Counted from the stretch's first letter, positions 1 to 6,184 are shown. The stretch is DNA of 12,061 nt from Acidobacteriota bacterium (GCA_003224075.1 QHYF01000100.1:1-12061), one strand, 5' to 3'. Notes: generated by a model from the letters alone, not told the origin. Numbers and translations are program-made.

Positions 1-161
1 TTGCTCAGGAAGGAGGCGAAGGATTCGTCATGGCGCTGGCCGAGGAAATAGGCTTCGCGGATGGACTCTTCGGAAAGGGGCGACTGATAAGCCAAGGAGA
101 AAGGAGACAGCAGCAGGGCCGCAGTGAAGAACGCTAAGCAGGGCCGGAAGGACGAGAACAT
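1..161 (-). CDS. Exported protein of unknown function, N-terminus only
   Basis: The first 53 codons are present; the gene leaves the window at position 1. The ATG at 161-159 is preceded on the minus strand by GGGAG about 8 nt upstream, a reasonable ribosome binding site. The peptide starts with a short Ser/Arg-containing head, then a hydrophobic core rich in Ala, Leu and Phe (about residues 8-20) ending near SLAYQ. This is a typical Sec signal peptide with cleavage around residues 24-25. The mature part begins acidic, with EESIREAYFLGQR at about residues 31-43, and looks helical. I do not recognise the family from this fragment. Its product is probably periplasmic or secreted. Its promoter must lie between it and the displaced thyX fragment at 327. 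Confidence 0.7.
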   Translation of the reverse strand, partial: MFSSFRPCLAFFTAALLLSPFSLAYQSPLSEESIREAYFLGQRHDESFASFLS

Positions 162-308
162 GGAGGGCACTCCCTATTCATTAGATGGCAAGAATGGTAG
201 CGCGGTTTCGTCGCGGAAAGAAGATACCTGGCCGCCGCATTGGTTTGAAGGCGCGGCTGAGAATGCCGTGCAATGGCTCGGTGCTGGCGAGATGGGGTGG
301 AGCAGAAA

Positions 309-321
309 GCGCGCTTGCGCG
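309..321 (-). terminator. Short GC hairpin just after the displaced thyX stop codon
   Basis: CGCGC (310-314) and GCGCG (317-321) flank TT, and read on the minus strand the hairpin is followed by CTTTCT. It begins about 6 nt after the TGA of the displaced thyX 3' end (329-327). It could be the original thyX terminator left behind with that fragment. The loop is only 2 nt and the T-run is weak, so this is tentative. Confidence 0.3.
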
Positions 322-326
322 AGGAA

Positions 327-383
327 TCAGATGCGGCGAACGATATTGGGGGAGTCGAGCCAGACTTTGATGCCGGAGAAGTA
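327..383 (-). pseudogene. Displaced copy of the thyX 3' end
   Basis: This stretch aligns without gaps to 893-949, the end of the live thyX gene: 48 of 57 positions are identical, including an 18-bp perfect block (358-375 against 924-941). Translated on the minus strand it reads GIKVWLDSPNIVRRI followed by the same TGA; the live protein ends GIKVWLDFPNITRRI. Similarity begins exactly at the stop codon and fades by about 390, so only about 18 codons remain and there is no start. It is a fragment, not a gene. The two copies lie in the same orientation 566 bp apart and bracket hicBA. What is seen is a direct repeat; that it was displaced by integration is inference. Confidence 0.8.
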
Positions 384-392
384 GGGGCGTGT

Positions 393-398
393 TAGAAT
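393..398 (+). promoter_or_regulatory. Possible -10 box for hicBA, giving a near-leaderless mRNA
   Basis: TAGAAT lies 6 nt before the GTG start of hicB. Transcription would begin at or beside the start codon, and no good Shine-Dalgarno sequence is present. A poor -35 (TTGATG, 367-372) sits 20 nt upstream, inside the displaced thyX fragment. This is one hexamer match, so the call is weak. Confidence 0.3.
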
Positions 399-404
399 AC
401 AGGC

Positions 405-620
405 GTGTCTCACATTGTGTACAAAGTCGAAACAGAACTCGAGGCCGACGGGCGCTGGATTGCCGAGATTGTAGACGTGCCGGGTGTATTGGCATATGGG
501 GCCACAGAAAAAGAAGCCGTCGCGTCTGCCCAGGCTCTTGCGCTGCGCATCCTCGCCGATCGCATCGAACAACAGAAGGAACCCACCGATACCGTCACTG
601 TTTCCATCGAAGCTGCTTGA
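405..620 (+). CDS. hicB: HicB-family antitoxin
   Basis: This 71-residue protein has the HicB beta-beta-beta-alpha pattern: an N-terminal strand with YKVETELEADGRWIAEI, the conserved D-x-PG turn (VDVPGVLAYG, about residues 23-32), then the helix TEKEAVASAQALALRILADRI. HicB proteins bind and neutralise the HicA mRNA-cleaving toxin. Many carry a C-terminal DNA-binding domain, but here only about 15 residues follow the core, so this is the short form and may need HicA or another factor for autoregulation. It starts with GTG with no clear ribosome binding site. The stop at 618-620 is 2 nt before the hicA start, so the pair is surely co-transcribed. Antitoxin precedes toxin, opposite to the classic hicAB order. 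Confidence 0.85.
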   Translation: MSHIVYKVETELEADGRWIAEIVDVPGVLAYGATEKEAVASAQALALRILADRIEQQKEPTDTVTVSIEAA

Positions 621-622
621 CC

Positions 623-835
623 GTGGGTCAGTGGCCTAGCACGAAAGCAGCGAAGGTCTTCCGCGCACTTCTCCGAATTGGGTACGCGATCAAAACACAG
701 AGAGGCTCACACGTCGTCTTGACACACCCGGAGCGGGGCGATTACGTTTGGGCGTTTCACGATGCGGTAGAAATCGGGCCGGGAATGCTGGCCCGAATTG
801 CCAAGCATACCGGATTGCATCCTGAGGATTTGTAG
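623..835 (+). CDS. hicA: HicA-family mRNA interferase toxin
   Basis: This 70-residue protein starts at GTG 623, the only start that fits just after hicB; translation is probably coupled. It has the HicA double-stranded-RNA-binding-like fold: the helix KAAKVFRALLRIGY, then the strand with the QRGSH motif whose His (about residue 30) is the catalytic residue of HicA RNases. VVLTHP, an acidic/aromatic stretch, and the helix GPGMLARIAKHTGL complete it. HicA degrades mRNA and stalls growth when HicB is lost. All the usual residues are present, so the toxin looks intact. The gene converges on thyX with 57 bp between stop codons. It lies wholly between the two thyX-end repeats, so the pair is probably an acquired cassette. 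Confidence 0.85.
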   Translation: MGQWPSTKAAKVFRALLRIGYAIKTQRGSHVVLTHPERGDYVWAFHDAVEIGPGMLARIAKHTGLHPEDL

Positions 836-892
836 CTCCCGCCGCGCCCGTGAATTCTGCGTGGAAGTCAAGCCCGTCGGCACTAAATAAAT

Positions 893-949
893 TCAGATGC
901 GCCGGGTGATGTTGGGGAAGTCAAGCCAGACTTTGATGCCGCAGAAGTG
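893..949 (-). repeat. Live thyX 3' end, direct-repeat partner of 327-383
   Basis: These 57 bp code the last 18 residues and stop of the ThyX-like protein and match 327-383 at 48 of 57 positions in the same orientation. The pair brackets a 566-bp unit carrying only hicBA. The 18-bp identical block (924-941) is the best candidate for a recombination core. Confidence 0.75.
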
Positions 950-2482
950 GGAGCCCTCGGTGCAGATGGGCGTAGTAATGCCGGCGCGGAGATGGCAGGG
1001 CGGGCCGATGTAACGGGTGAGTTCGGGATGGACTTCGCGGAGCTGGGCGATTTCGTCCATGGAGGCCTGGTAGATTTCTTCCTGGGCGTTGAAGCAGGTG
1101 CGCATGGTCCATTTGTGGAGAAGATGGAGGAGCGAACCGGATTCGTAGAGGCGGATGGACTTGGCGTTGGGGAGTAGGTAGAGGGCGATTTCCGGGGTGA
1201 CGCCGCGGTCGAGGAGCTGATTTTTCGCGGTCCAAGCCTCGCGCATGGCGCGGTCGTAAATTTCTTTCGCGCGAGGATTGTTAGCGAGGAGCGCGGGCGT
1301 GATGTAGTCCGGCTCGCGGGTGTCGGCGAGGGTGAGCAGAGGGCGCGAGCCGGGAACCATGCGATGGCGCTGGTCCTGGCTGTCAGCGGTGTGGCTAATT
1401 TTTTTGGCGAAGGTGTAGTTGGCGTGCTGGAGCGCGCGCATCATGGGGGCGTGGACGCCCACGTTGAGGGTTTCGAGGCGATAGAGATTGCGCGCGGGGT
1501 TGAGAAGGCGATCGAGGGCTTCGGCGTCGGAGCATTGAGATGAGCTAAGGCCGGCGACGGCGCGATAGGATTCGGCCATGACGCGCGTGGCGTTGGGTGA
1601 GTAATCGACAAGCCGTGAAGTTTTGCCATTGAGTTTGGCGTCGAATTCGCGAGCGAAAGATTCGCCGGCGGAGGAACTGGGCTGCGAATTTTTCCACTCG
1701 GGGAGTTCTTCGAGAGGTTCAGTGCCGAAGCGGTCGAAGAATTGGGCGTCGATTTCCTTGACGTGCGCAACCATTGCGCCGATGACGGTGCGAGCTTCGG
1801 TAGGCGTGTCCGAGGCGGAGCACATGCGCCAGAGACGGTGGAGGACGATGCCGGAGATGGTGTGGACCATGGTGGTGAAGGCGGCCAGGGGCAAGACGTA
1901 GCGGGCGATTTCGATGGCGCGCTTTTCGGCGGAGCGCTCGATTTTCTGGATGCGTTTGGGGTGGGACATCGGACTGACGTGCCAGATATCGTTTAGGATT
2001 TCGCGCGTGTCGCCGATCAAGAGAGCAGAGAGTTCGCGATAGTAATTCCAGGCGCGGGCGATGGACTGTTCGTAGATTTCCTTGCTTTTTTCGTCGAAGA
2101 AGAGAGAGACGGCTGGAACATAAGCTTGGGCGCGGTCGAGGCGGACGTAGCGCTGGCTCTGCTGCTCGGAATTGTAGAAAGGATGGGCGTGGAGGAAGGA
2201 CCAGACGAAGTGACGGCTGACGTTTTCGAGGCCGAATTCGAAATGGGCGTGCTGGTAGACGGTGTGATGGCCGCTGTAGAAGGTGGCGGCGCCGATGTTG
2301 GTGCGCTGCTTGTCGGTGATTTCTTCGGGGCTGATGAGGCGAGGCGCGTAGCAGGTGCGCGCGGCAGCGATGGCGGAATCGAAAGGATGAGCGAAGGCGT
2401 TGCGGAGGGTGACGCGCGGCGGAGCGGTTTCGACGAGCTCGCCCGGGCGCGCGCCATCGAACATGCGAGATTGAGTAGCCAC
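893..2482 (-). CDS. thyX: Double-length ThyX-like FAD-dependent thymidylate synthase
   Basis: ThyX makes dTMP from dUMP using FAD, NADPH and methylene-tetrahydrofolate. This protein has 529 residues, about twice a standard ThyX (220-250), and contains two ThyX-fold halves. In the N-half (about 28-245) HFEFGLENVSR is followed by the signature region 99-112. That region keeps QQSQRY (107-112), but the usual RHR is A-H-P (99-101). It continues with IARYVLPLA and a LLHFL-like helix at 211-220. The C-half (about 290-490) keeps QRHR (371-374) but lacks the following S-x-R part; it also has PEIALYLLP and LLHLLHKWTMR. A Cys/His-rich tail (C496, H497, C507, H512, C514) may bind metal. The start is GTG 2482 (ATG 2464 possible); neither has a clear ribosome binding site. 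Family is clear; activity of each half is inferred. Confidence 0.85.
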   Translation of the reverse strand: MATQSRMFDGARPGELVETAPPRVTLRNAFAHPFDSAIAAARTCYAPRLISPEEITDKQRTNIGAATFYSGHHTVYQHAHFEFGLENVSRHFVWSFLHAHPFYNSEQQSQRYVRLDRAQAYVPAVSLFFDEKSKEIYEQSIARAWNYYRELSALLIGDTREILNDIWHVSPMSHPKRIQKIERSAEKRAIEIARYVLPLAAFTTMVHTISGIVLHRLWRMCSASDTPTEARTVIGAMVAHVKEIDAQFFDRFGTEPLEELPEWKNSQPSSSAGESFAREFDAKLNGKTSRLVDYSPNATRVMAESYRAVAGLSSSQCSDAEALDRLLNPARNLYRLETLNVGVHAPMMRALQHANYTFAKKISHTADSQDQRHRMVPGSRPLLTLADTREPDYITPALLANNPRAKEIYDRAMREAWTAKNQLLDRGVTPEIALYLLPNAKSIRLYESGSLLHLLHKWTMRTCFNAQEEIYQASMDEIAQLREVHPELTRYIGPPCHLRAGITTPICTEGSHFCGIKVWLDFPNITRRI

Positions 2483-2493
2483 GTTGGGAATTC

Positions 2494-2499
2494 ATTTTA
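2494..2499 (-). promoter_or_regulatory. Possible -10 box of thyX
   Basis: On the minus strand TAAAAT ends 11 nt before the GTG start of thyX, in a stretch without a Shine-Dalgarno sequence. The transcript would have a leader of about 5 nt. No good -35 hexamer is visible at the right distance, so confidence is low. Confidence 0.3.
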
Positions 2500-2521
2500 C
2501 ACGGGCGGAGGGGAGAAGGAA

Positions 2522-2550
2522 GTTGAAAAGTCGAAGGTTGAAAGTTGAAA
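2522..2550. repeat. Short tandem repeat of GTTGAAA
   Basis: Heptamers GTTGAAA occur at 2522-2528, 2537-2543 and 2544-2550, with the variant GTCGAAG at 2530-2536, so four units lie in a row with one extra base. It lies about 40-68 bp upstream of thyX. An 8-bp imperfect tandem pair (ACGCGGAG, ACGCAGAG) follows at 2560-2575. Confidence 0.7.
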
Positions 2551-2596
2551 GAAAGCATAACGCGGAGACGCAGAGGGCCAGGAGCGCTATCAGGAA

Positions 2597-2616
2597 ACTG
2601 CGAAAGTATTCGCAGT
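2597..2616 (-). other. Second hairpin downstream of rpmE
   Basis: ACTGCGAA (2597-2604) and TTCGCAGT (2609-2616) form a perfect 8-bp stem with a 4-nt loop. On the minus strand it is followed by TTTCC, so it could back up the rpmE terminator at 2639-2667 or insulate thyX from read-through. Confidence 0.45.
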
Positions 2617-2638
2617 GCCGGGGGGCAGGAAGGATGAG

Positions 2639-2667
2639 AAAAAGGGACAGCCAGGAATAGCTGTCCC
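2639..2667 (-). terminator. Intrinsic terminator of rpmE
   Basis: GGGACAGC (2644-2651) pairs with GCTGTCCC (2660-2667) over an 8-nt loop. On the minus strand the perfect 8-bp stem is followed directly by TTTTT (2643-2639). It starts 17 bp after the rpmE stop and separates rpmE from thyX. Confidence 0.85.
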
Positions 2668-2683
2668 AGAAGCTTGCTTACCT

Positions 2684-2917
2684 TTACTTCTTGGCGGAGC
2701 TAGCTTTGGCGGCGGCGTCAGCGTATTTCTTGGTGAAGCGCTCGACGCGGCCGGCGGTGTCGACCAGTTTCTGCTTGCCGGTGAAGAAAGGGTGGCAACT
2801 GGAGCAGATTTCCACGCGAAGCATGTCACCCTTGATGGTCGAGCGGGTCTGGAACGTGTGGCCGCAGGCGCAGTGCACCGTAACGGGGTGATAATCGGGG
2901 TGAATCCCGGGTTTCAT
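2684..2917 (-). CDS. rpmE: Ribosomal protein L31 (zinc-binding form)
   Basis: This 77-residue basic protein is L31 of the large ribosomal subunit, which bridges the central protuberance and the small-subunit head. It opens MKPGIHPDYHPV, as L31 does. It has the four-cysteine zinc site of the C+ form: C16 and C18 in HCACGHTF, C38 and C41 in CSSCHPFFTG. The family motif KQKLVDTAGRVERFTKKY follows, then an Ala/Lys-rich tail ending SAKK. The ATG at 2917 has GGAG 4 nt upstream. The C+ form is the zinc-replete paralogue; whether a C- paralogue exists elsewhere cannot be seen here. It is monocistronic, with its own terminator, and follows the FMN-protein gene on the same strand after a 154-bp gap. 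Confidence 0.97.
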   Translation of the reverse strand: MKPGIHPDYHPVTVHCACGHTFQTRSTIKGDMLRVEICSSCHPFFTGKQKLVDTAGRVERFTKKYADAAAKASSAKK

Positions 2918-2947
2918 GAGGCTCCATTCTGTCGCGTCCGGTCTGCA

Positions 2948-2970
2948 CGGCCACTCCGGAAAGGCCGGAG
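2948..2970 (-). other. Hairpin in the rpmE leader with an alternative pairing
   Basis: CTCCGG (2954-2959) pairs with CCGGAG (2965-2970). A competing pair, CGGCC (2948-2952) with GGCCG (2963-2967), uses overlapping bases, so the two exclude each other. It lies 30-50 nt upstream of the rpmE start, where an L31 leader element could act. A possible promoter (TTGACT on the minus strand, 3027-3022) lies further upstream, but the -10 is unclear. Confidence 0.3.
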
Positions 2971-3071
2971 CACTACAGCCGCGTCGCTAGGTCGCGAGGC
3001 AATTCTTAATCATACGCGAAGAGTCAAATTCCGCCAAATCACCAGTTCGCTGGGACGAGAAATGCCGGGAA

Positions 3072-3578
3072 CTACTTTTGCGAAAAGTGCCAGCGGGTCA
3101 TGGCTTCGGAGAAGTTTTCGGCGTGCTCGTCCTGACCGAAAGCGATTCGTGGACGAACGCGAAAGACGCAGCCGCCGCTAGATTCGAGCAGAGGGCCAAC
3201 ATCACCCCCATACTTGCGGTTGTAGACGTTCACGATCTCCTTCCAGATGGTTCGATCTTTGATTTCTTCAGCAAGACCCTCGAGGATTACGGCTTCGTCG
3301 GCTCTTTCCGTGCCGATGACGCAGTGAGGCTCGGCGGCCATGTTTTTTGCTTTGCGCGTGCGGGGGCCGGTGCTAAACCAGAAGGCATCCTGCCACCAGA
3401 CGCCCCAGACAAGCATGAGGTGAGGCTGGCCTTCGGGACGAGACGTGGCGATCCAATAGTTGTGAGATTTTTCGAGGCGTTCGAGAGCCCACTGCCAGGG
3501 TTTGAGGCCGGTCGTGTCGTCGGAAGGATTCTGCAGGGCGTCAGGCCAGTAGGGGCGGCTTACCTTGGGTTCGGTCAT
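3072..3578 (-). CDS. Pyridoxamine 5'-phosphate oxidase-like FMN-binding split-barrel protein
   Basis: I start at ATG 3578 because AAGGA lies 6 nt upstream; the in-frame TTG at 3593 would place that ribosome site inside the gene. The product has 168 residues. It shows the split-barrel order of PNPOx-like flavoproteins: a helix (WALERLEKSHNYW), the strand IATSRPEGQPHLM, VWGVWWQDAFWFST (about 57-70), then the phosphate-contact region GPRTRKAKNMAAEPHCVI (about 71-88), and VILEGLAEEI. The close of the fold is RVRPRIAFGQD. These proteins bind FMN or F420 and reduce small substrates; the substrate cannot be read from sequence, and it is not a true PdxH. It stands alone, divergent from the unknown gene at 3724. 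Confidence 0.8.
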   Translation of the reverse strand: MTEPKVSRPYWPDALQNPSDDTTGLKPWQWALERLEKSHNYWIATSRPEGQPHLMLVWGVWWQDAFWFSTGPRTRKAKNMAAEPHCVIGTERADEAVILEGLAEEIKDRTIWKEIVNVYNRKYGGDVGPLLESSGGCVFRVRPRIAFGQDEHAENFSEAMTRWHFSQK

Positions 3579-3723
3579 CGCGCTTCCTTTCAACGGACAG
3601 AGACGCCGCAGGATTTTAGCAGGCCGCGAGGGATGAAGTTGAGAAGAAATCTGCTTGCGAGAAGAGACAGGCAGAGTGAGATTCTAGTTGTAGCAGAAAC
3701 GTTCATCGCGTAGGTTCGCAAGC

Positions 3724-4233
3724 ATGCGAGTCGAGGTGGTCGAAAGAATTCCGGAATCTCGAGCGGGGGATGCTCAAGTCACCGAAGATCCTTCGGTGAA
3801 GCTGGCGCTGAAGAATTTCCAGAACGCAATTCAAAGCGATGACTCCTTCTTTGATAATCATGGGAAAGGAATGGGGCCAATCGTTGCGGAGGGCGATGGT
3901 AACGCAACCTGCGGCGGAAGTTTTCTCGTGACTTTTCGCGACGAGAAACTGGTGCGAAACCAAGGGCTGTATTTTCAGCTGATTCAGAAACTGACGGAGT
4001 TATTGAAAGAGGCTGGCTCGCAAAATGTGCTGGCGGCATCGATCTGTCTGATTTCCGGAGGGCAAAAGGAGGTTCCAAAAGGAACTCTGGGCCTCAAAAT
4101 CCATCTTGAAGCGAAAGGTGATTCGAGCGAGCAGGCCTCGCTGCGATGGGGACTTGGCCTGGCGCACCTGCAGCAGGCGCTGTTGTTTATTTCTCGGTAT
4201 TTGCGGCAGCAGGTTTCAGGAAAAAAGGAGTGA
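3724..4233 (+). CDS. Unrecognised 169-residue protein
   Basis: I do not recognise this family. The frame is open for 169 codons with plausible codon use, and overlapping frames give only arginine-rich shadow peptides. The N-terminal 30 residues are acidic and probably loose. A helix (VKLALKNFQNAIQ) and a strand-like part with GGSFLVTFRDEKLVRNQG follow. Then come an amphipathic helix (LYFQLIQKLTELLKEAG), a strand (LAASICLISGG), LGLKIHLEAKGD, and a long C-terminal helix ending QQVSGKKE. There is no signal peptide or membrane segment, so it is likely cytoplasmic. ATG 3724 lacks a strong ribosome binding site and the true start may differ. It is single, divergent from the FMN protein and convergent with the GGDEF gene, 45 bp away. 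Confidence 0.6.
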   Translation: MRVEVVERIPESRAGDAQVTEDPSVKLALKNFQNAIQSDDSFFDNHGKGMGPIVAEGDGNATCGGSFLVTFRDEKLVRNQGLYFQLIQKLTELLKEAGSQNVLAASICLISGGQKEVPKGTLGLKIHLEAKGDSSEQASLRWGLGLAHLQQALLFISRYLRQQVSGKKE

Positions 4234-4261
4234 GGGCAGTCCAGAGGGACCTGAGGTTAGG

Positions 4262-4280
4262 GAGAATTGCAGAAATTCTC
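4262..4280. other. Hairpin between convergent gene ends
   Basis: GAGAATT (4262-4268) and AATTCTC (4274-4280) form a 7-bp stem over 5 nt. It lies between the stop of the unknown gene (4233) and that of the GGDEF gene (4279-4281), overlapping the latter. Neither strand has a T-run after it, so it is only a possible shared transcript end. Confidence 0.35.
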
Positions 4281-5553
4281 AGGACACGAAGGCGCAGCCG
4301 ACGCGGAAGCTGCCCTGAGTGGTCTGTTGTTTCCACACCGGCTTCAGGTTGACGCGAACGGGCGGAAGAATAGGAACGTGTAAAACGGCCAGCAAATTCT
4401 CGGGAAGATCCTCTGGGGAATCGAGTTCGATGGCTACCCCGCCGAAGCCAAGGTCGAGGACACGCGCGCGGCGTCCGCCTTGCTCGCTGAGCACGGCGTA
4501 GGCGTTCGTGCCGGTCATGGAGACTCGCTCGGCCTTGCGCAGGACGGCGAAAACGCGTGGAGGAGGTGCGGCAGGGCCCGCGGAGATTGTGGCCGAAGTT
4601 GCGGAGGCGGCCGCCGCCATCGCGTTTTCGGTCTTTTCGGGAACGCGCTTCGTCTCGATTGAAATGGGCTGTGGCATGGGAGCAGCGGACTCTGGAGGGG
4701 CAGCGACGGAAGCCTCAGGCACAGGCGGAGCTTCGGACGCGGCTTCGGTCGCCTTGTCGTGATTGGCTTGTTTCAGGCGATAGAGACGTTCATCGGCAGT
4801 CCGAATCAACTGGTCCGCCTGTTCGGCATCTTGCGGGAAAATGGCAACGCCGTGATCCATGCCGACGCTGACGGCGAGGTGAAGCGGCTTGATCATGTCG
4901 GCAAATACGGATTCGATGCGGCGGCTCAGCGCGAGGGCTTGCGGCGCATCCGTCTGCGGCAGGAGTAGAGCGAATTCATCACCGCCAATGCGGAATGCCG
5001 AGTCGGAAGCGCGCAGAGCTTTTTTCAGGGTGGCGGCAGTAGCACGCAATACTTCATCACCGCGCGGATGGCCGTGCTTGTCATTCACTTCCTTGAAGCG
5101 ATGGAGATCCAGGATGACCAAGCCGAGAGGCTGGCTGTAGCGGCGCGCGCGATTCAATTCCTTTTCGAAGGATTCACTGAAAAGTCTGCGGTTGTAGAGA
5201 CCCGTCAAGGGATCGGTCACCGCGTTGAGTTCCAGCTTCTTCAACTCGTCGTATTCGATGAGGATGGGAACACGAAGAAGACCGGAGGTGGCAAGGACAT
5301 CCACGAGAGCCGTTTTCAGAGAGACTTGACGACCTAGGAGAGCGCTGAACTCGCGGCGCCGCGCGAGCATTTCATCCCAAATCTGGACACTTTCGGCTTC
5401 GCGCAGATCGAGGTGAGCGATCGCACGGAGATATCGCTGGAGAAACTGGCCACGCGCAGGCAGGTCGAGGTTCTCGAGCGTATCAGCGAGCAGCTCGAAA
5501 TAAGCGTCCTCAACCGGCAAACGCGGGGTGCCAGAGGCACCGGGGTTGGGCAT
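4279..5553 (-). CDS. GGDEF diguanylate cyclase fused to a C-terminal PilZ-like domain
   Basis: This 424-residue soluble protein should make c-di-GMP from two GTP. Residues 1-100 are helical with no recognised sensor. The GGDEF domain (about 105-262) begins DPLTGLYNRR, has the metal/GTP region LDLHRFKEVNDKHGH, and keeps an intact GGDEF (190-194). The RASD motif (181-184) lies exactly five residues before GGDEF, so the product-inhibition I-site is intact. A Pro/Ala-rich linker (about 265-332) leads to a PilZ-like domain: RKAER (339-343, matching RxxxR) and DLGFGG (367-372), where the Ser of D/NxSxxG is Gly. It could synthesise and sense c-di-GMP in one chain. A candidate sigma-54 promoter lies 66 nt upstream of the start. 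The neighbouring PilZ gene is a likely partner. Confidence 0.88.
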   Translation of the reverse strand: MPNPGASGTPRLPVEDAYFELLADTLENLDLPARGQFLQRYLRAIAHLDLREAESVQIWDEMLARRREFSALLGRQVSLKTALVDVLATSGLLRVPILIEYDELKKLELNAVTDPLTGLYNRRLFSESFEKELNRARRYSQPLGLVILDLHRFKEVNDKHGHPRGDEVLRATAATLKKALRASDSAFRIGGDEFALLLPQTDAPQALALSRRIESVFADMIKPLHLAVSVGMDHGVAIFPQDAEQADQLIRTADERLYRLKQANHDKATEAASEAPPVPEASVAAPPESAAPMPQPISIETKRVPEKTENAMAAAASATSATISAGPAAPPPRVFAVLRKAERVSMTGTNAYAVLSEQGGRRARVLDLGFGGVAIELDSPEDLPENLLAVLHVPILPPVRVNLKPVWKQQTTQGSFRVGCAFVS

Positions 5554-5629
5554 ATCGGTGATACACCTGACCTCTGCCTATCCCCGCGGGGTTTGGGGAA
5601 AGCAAGTTAAGCTTTCTTGAAGTATGTTG

Positions 5630-5645
5630 AGCATGCAAGAGTCCA
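5630..5645 (-). promoter_or_regulatory. Candidate sigma-54 promoter of the GGDEF-PilZ gene
   Basis: On the minus strand TGG (5645-5643), then N9, then TGCT (5633-5630) gives the invariant GG-N10-GC spacing; the -12 box is ATGCT. The predicted start is near 5619, giving a 66-nt leader. An 11-bp perfect inverted repeat ATACTGAGTAT (5720-5730) lies about 105 bp upstream of that start, a normal distance for an activator site. Confidence 0.45.
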
Positions 5646-5821
5646 TTCGTACTGGACCCCATTCCGCCGACCGGGAAACCGACCTCCCGAAGCGCACGCG
5701 ATCTTATTACAACAGAAAGATACTGAGTATGGGGAATAGAAGGGATCGGCGAATGGCGAGTGTGTACTATGTAACGAAATTACCCAAGAACGTGATAAGG
5801 GTGCCGAAAAGGTGCTCTAGA

Positions 5822-6172
5822 TTACTCAAGTGGGTGGAGGAACTCCAACCCAAAGAGGCGCATTTCCCCGACCAACTCCTGCCTCAAGACCTTCGCCACG
5901 ATGGGTGGAGTCTCGTTAGGGATGAGGCTGGAAGACGTGGGAGTTGGAGCGGGGATGGTCAGATGAACAGTCTGATCCGGCCGAAGGATATGCGCGGAGG
6001 TAATACAAGCGCCATTTGCGCTGATGTTGAGAGTCTTGGTGAGCTCGATGAATTCGGCGCCGGAGGCATCGGTGCCCCGCACGAAGACAGGGACCTGCAA
6101 GCGGATGCGTGGGGAGCGTCGAGTTGACGGTGTTTCCACGCGCTGCCTCATCTTTGGAAGACCAGTCTGCAC
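5822..6172 (-). CDS. Stand-alone PilZ-domain c-di-GMP receptor
   Basis: This 116-residue protein has both halves of the PilZ c-di-GMP binding motif: RRSPR (RxxxR, about residues 18-22) followed by the strand LQVPVFVRG, then NISANG (matching N-x-S-x-x-G, about 49-54). The end, GEMRLFGLEFLHPLE, is the usual last strand. No other domain is present, so it should work by binding a partner when c-di-GMP rises. The start is GTG 6172, with GAGG 4 nt upstream; the next ATG (6151) has no ribosome site and would still keep the domain. A good sigma-54-type site ends 42 bp upstream. It is followed on the same strand, after 268 bp, by the GGDEF-PilZ gene. It is divergent from the histidine kinase. Confidence 0.88.
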   Translation of the reverse strand: MQTGLPKMRQRVETPSTRRSPRIRLQVPVFVRGTDASGAEFIELTKTLNISANGACITSAHILRPDQTVHLTIPAPTPTSSSLIPNETPPIVAKVLRQELVGEMRLFGLEFLHPLE

Positions 6173-6184
6173 GAGTCCTCACAA

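Noticed and set aside
375..388. GG-N10-GC upstream of hicB.
   Set aside because: CGG instead of TGG, and no T before GC; the pattern falls on the displaced thyX fragment.
1719..2558. A 279-codon minus-strand frame overlapping thyX.
   Set aside because: It is extremely Arg/Pro/His-rich, as expected of an off-frame reading of a GC-rich gene, and it overlaps the clear ThyX reading.
3611..3625. GG-N10-GC upstream of the 3724 gene.
   Set aside because: It lacks the T before GG and the TGC at -12, so it is not a credible sigma-54 site; the bare four-base pattern is common by chance.
5624..6127. A 167-codon plus-strand frame across the PilZ gene and its downstream gap.
   Set aside because: The opposite strand carries a full PilZ motif in a well-formed gene; this frame has no recognisable domain.
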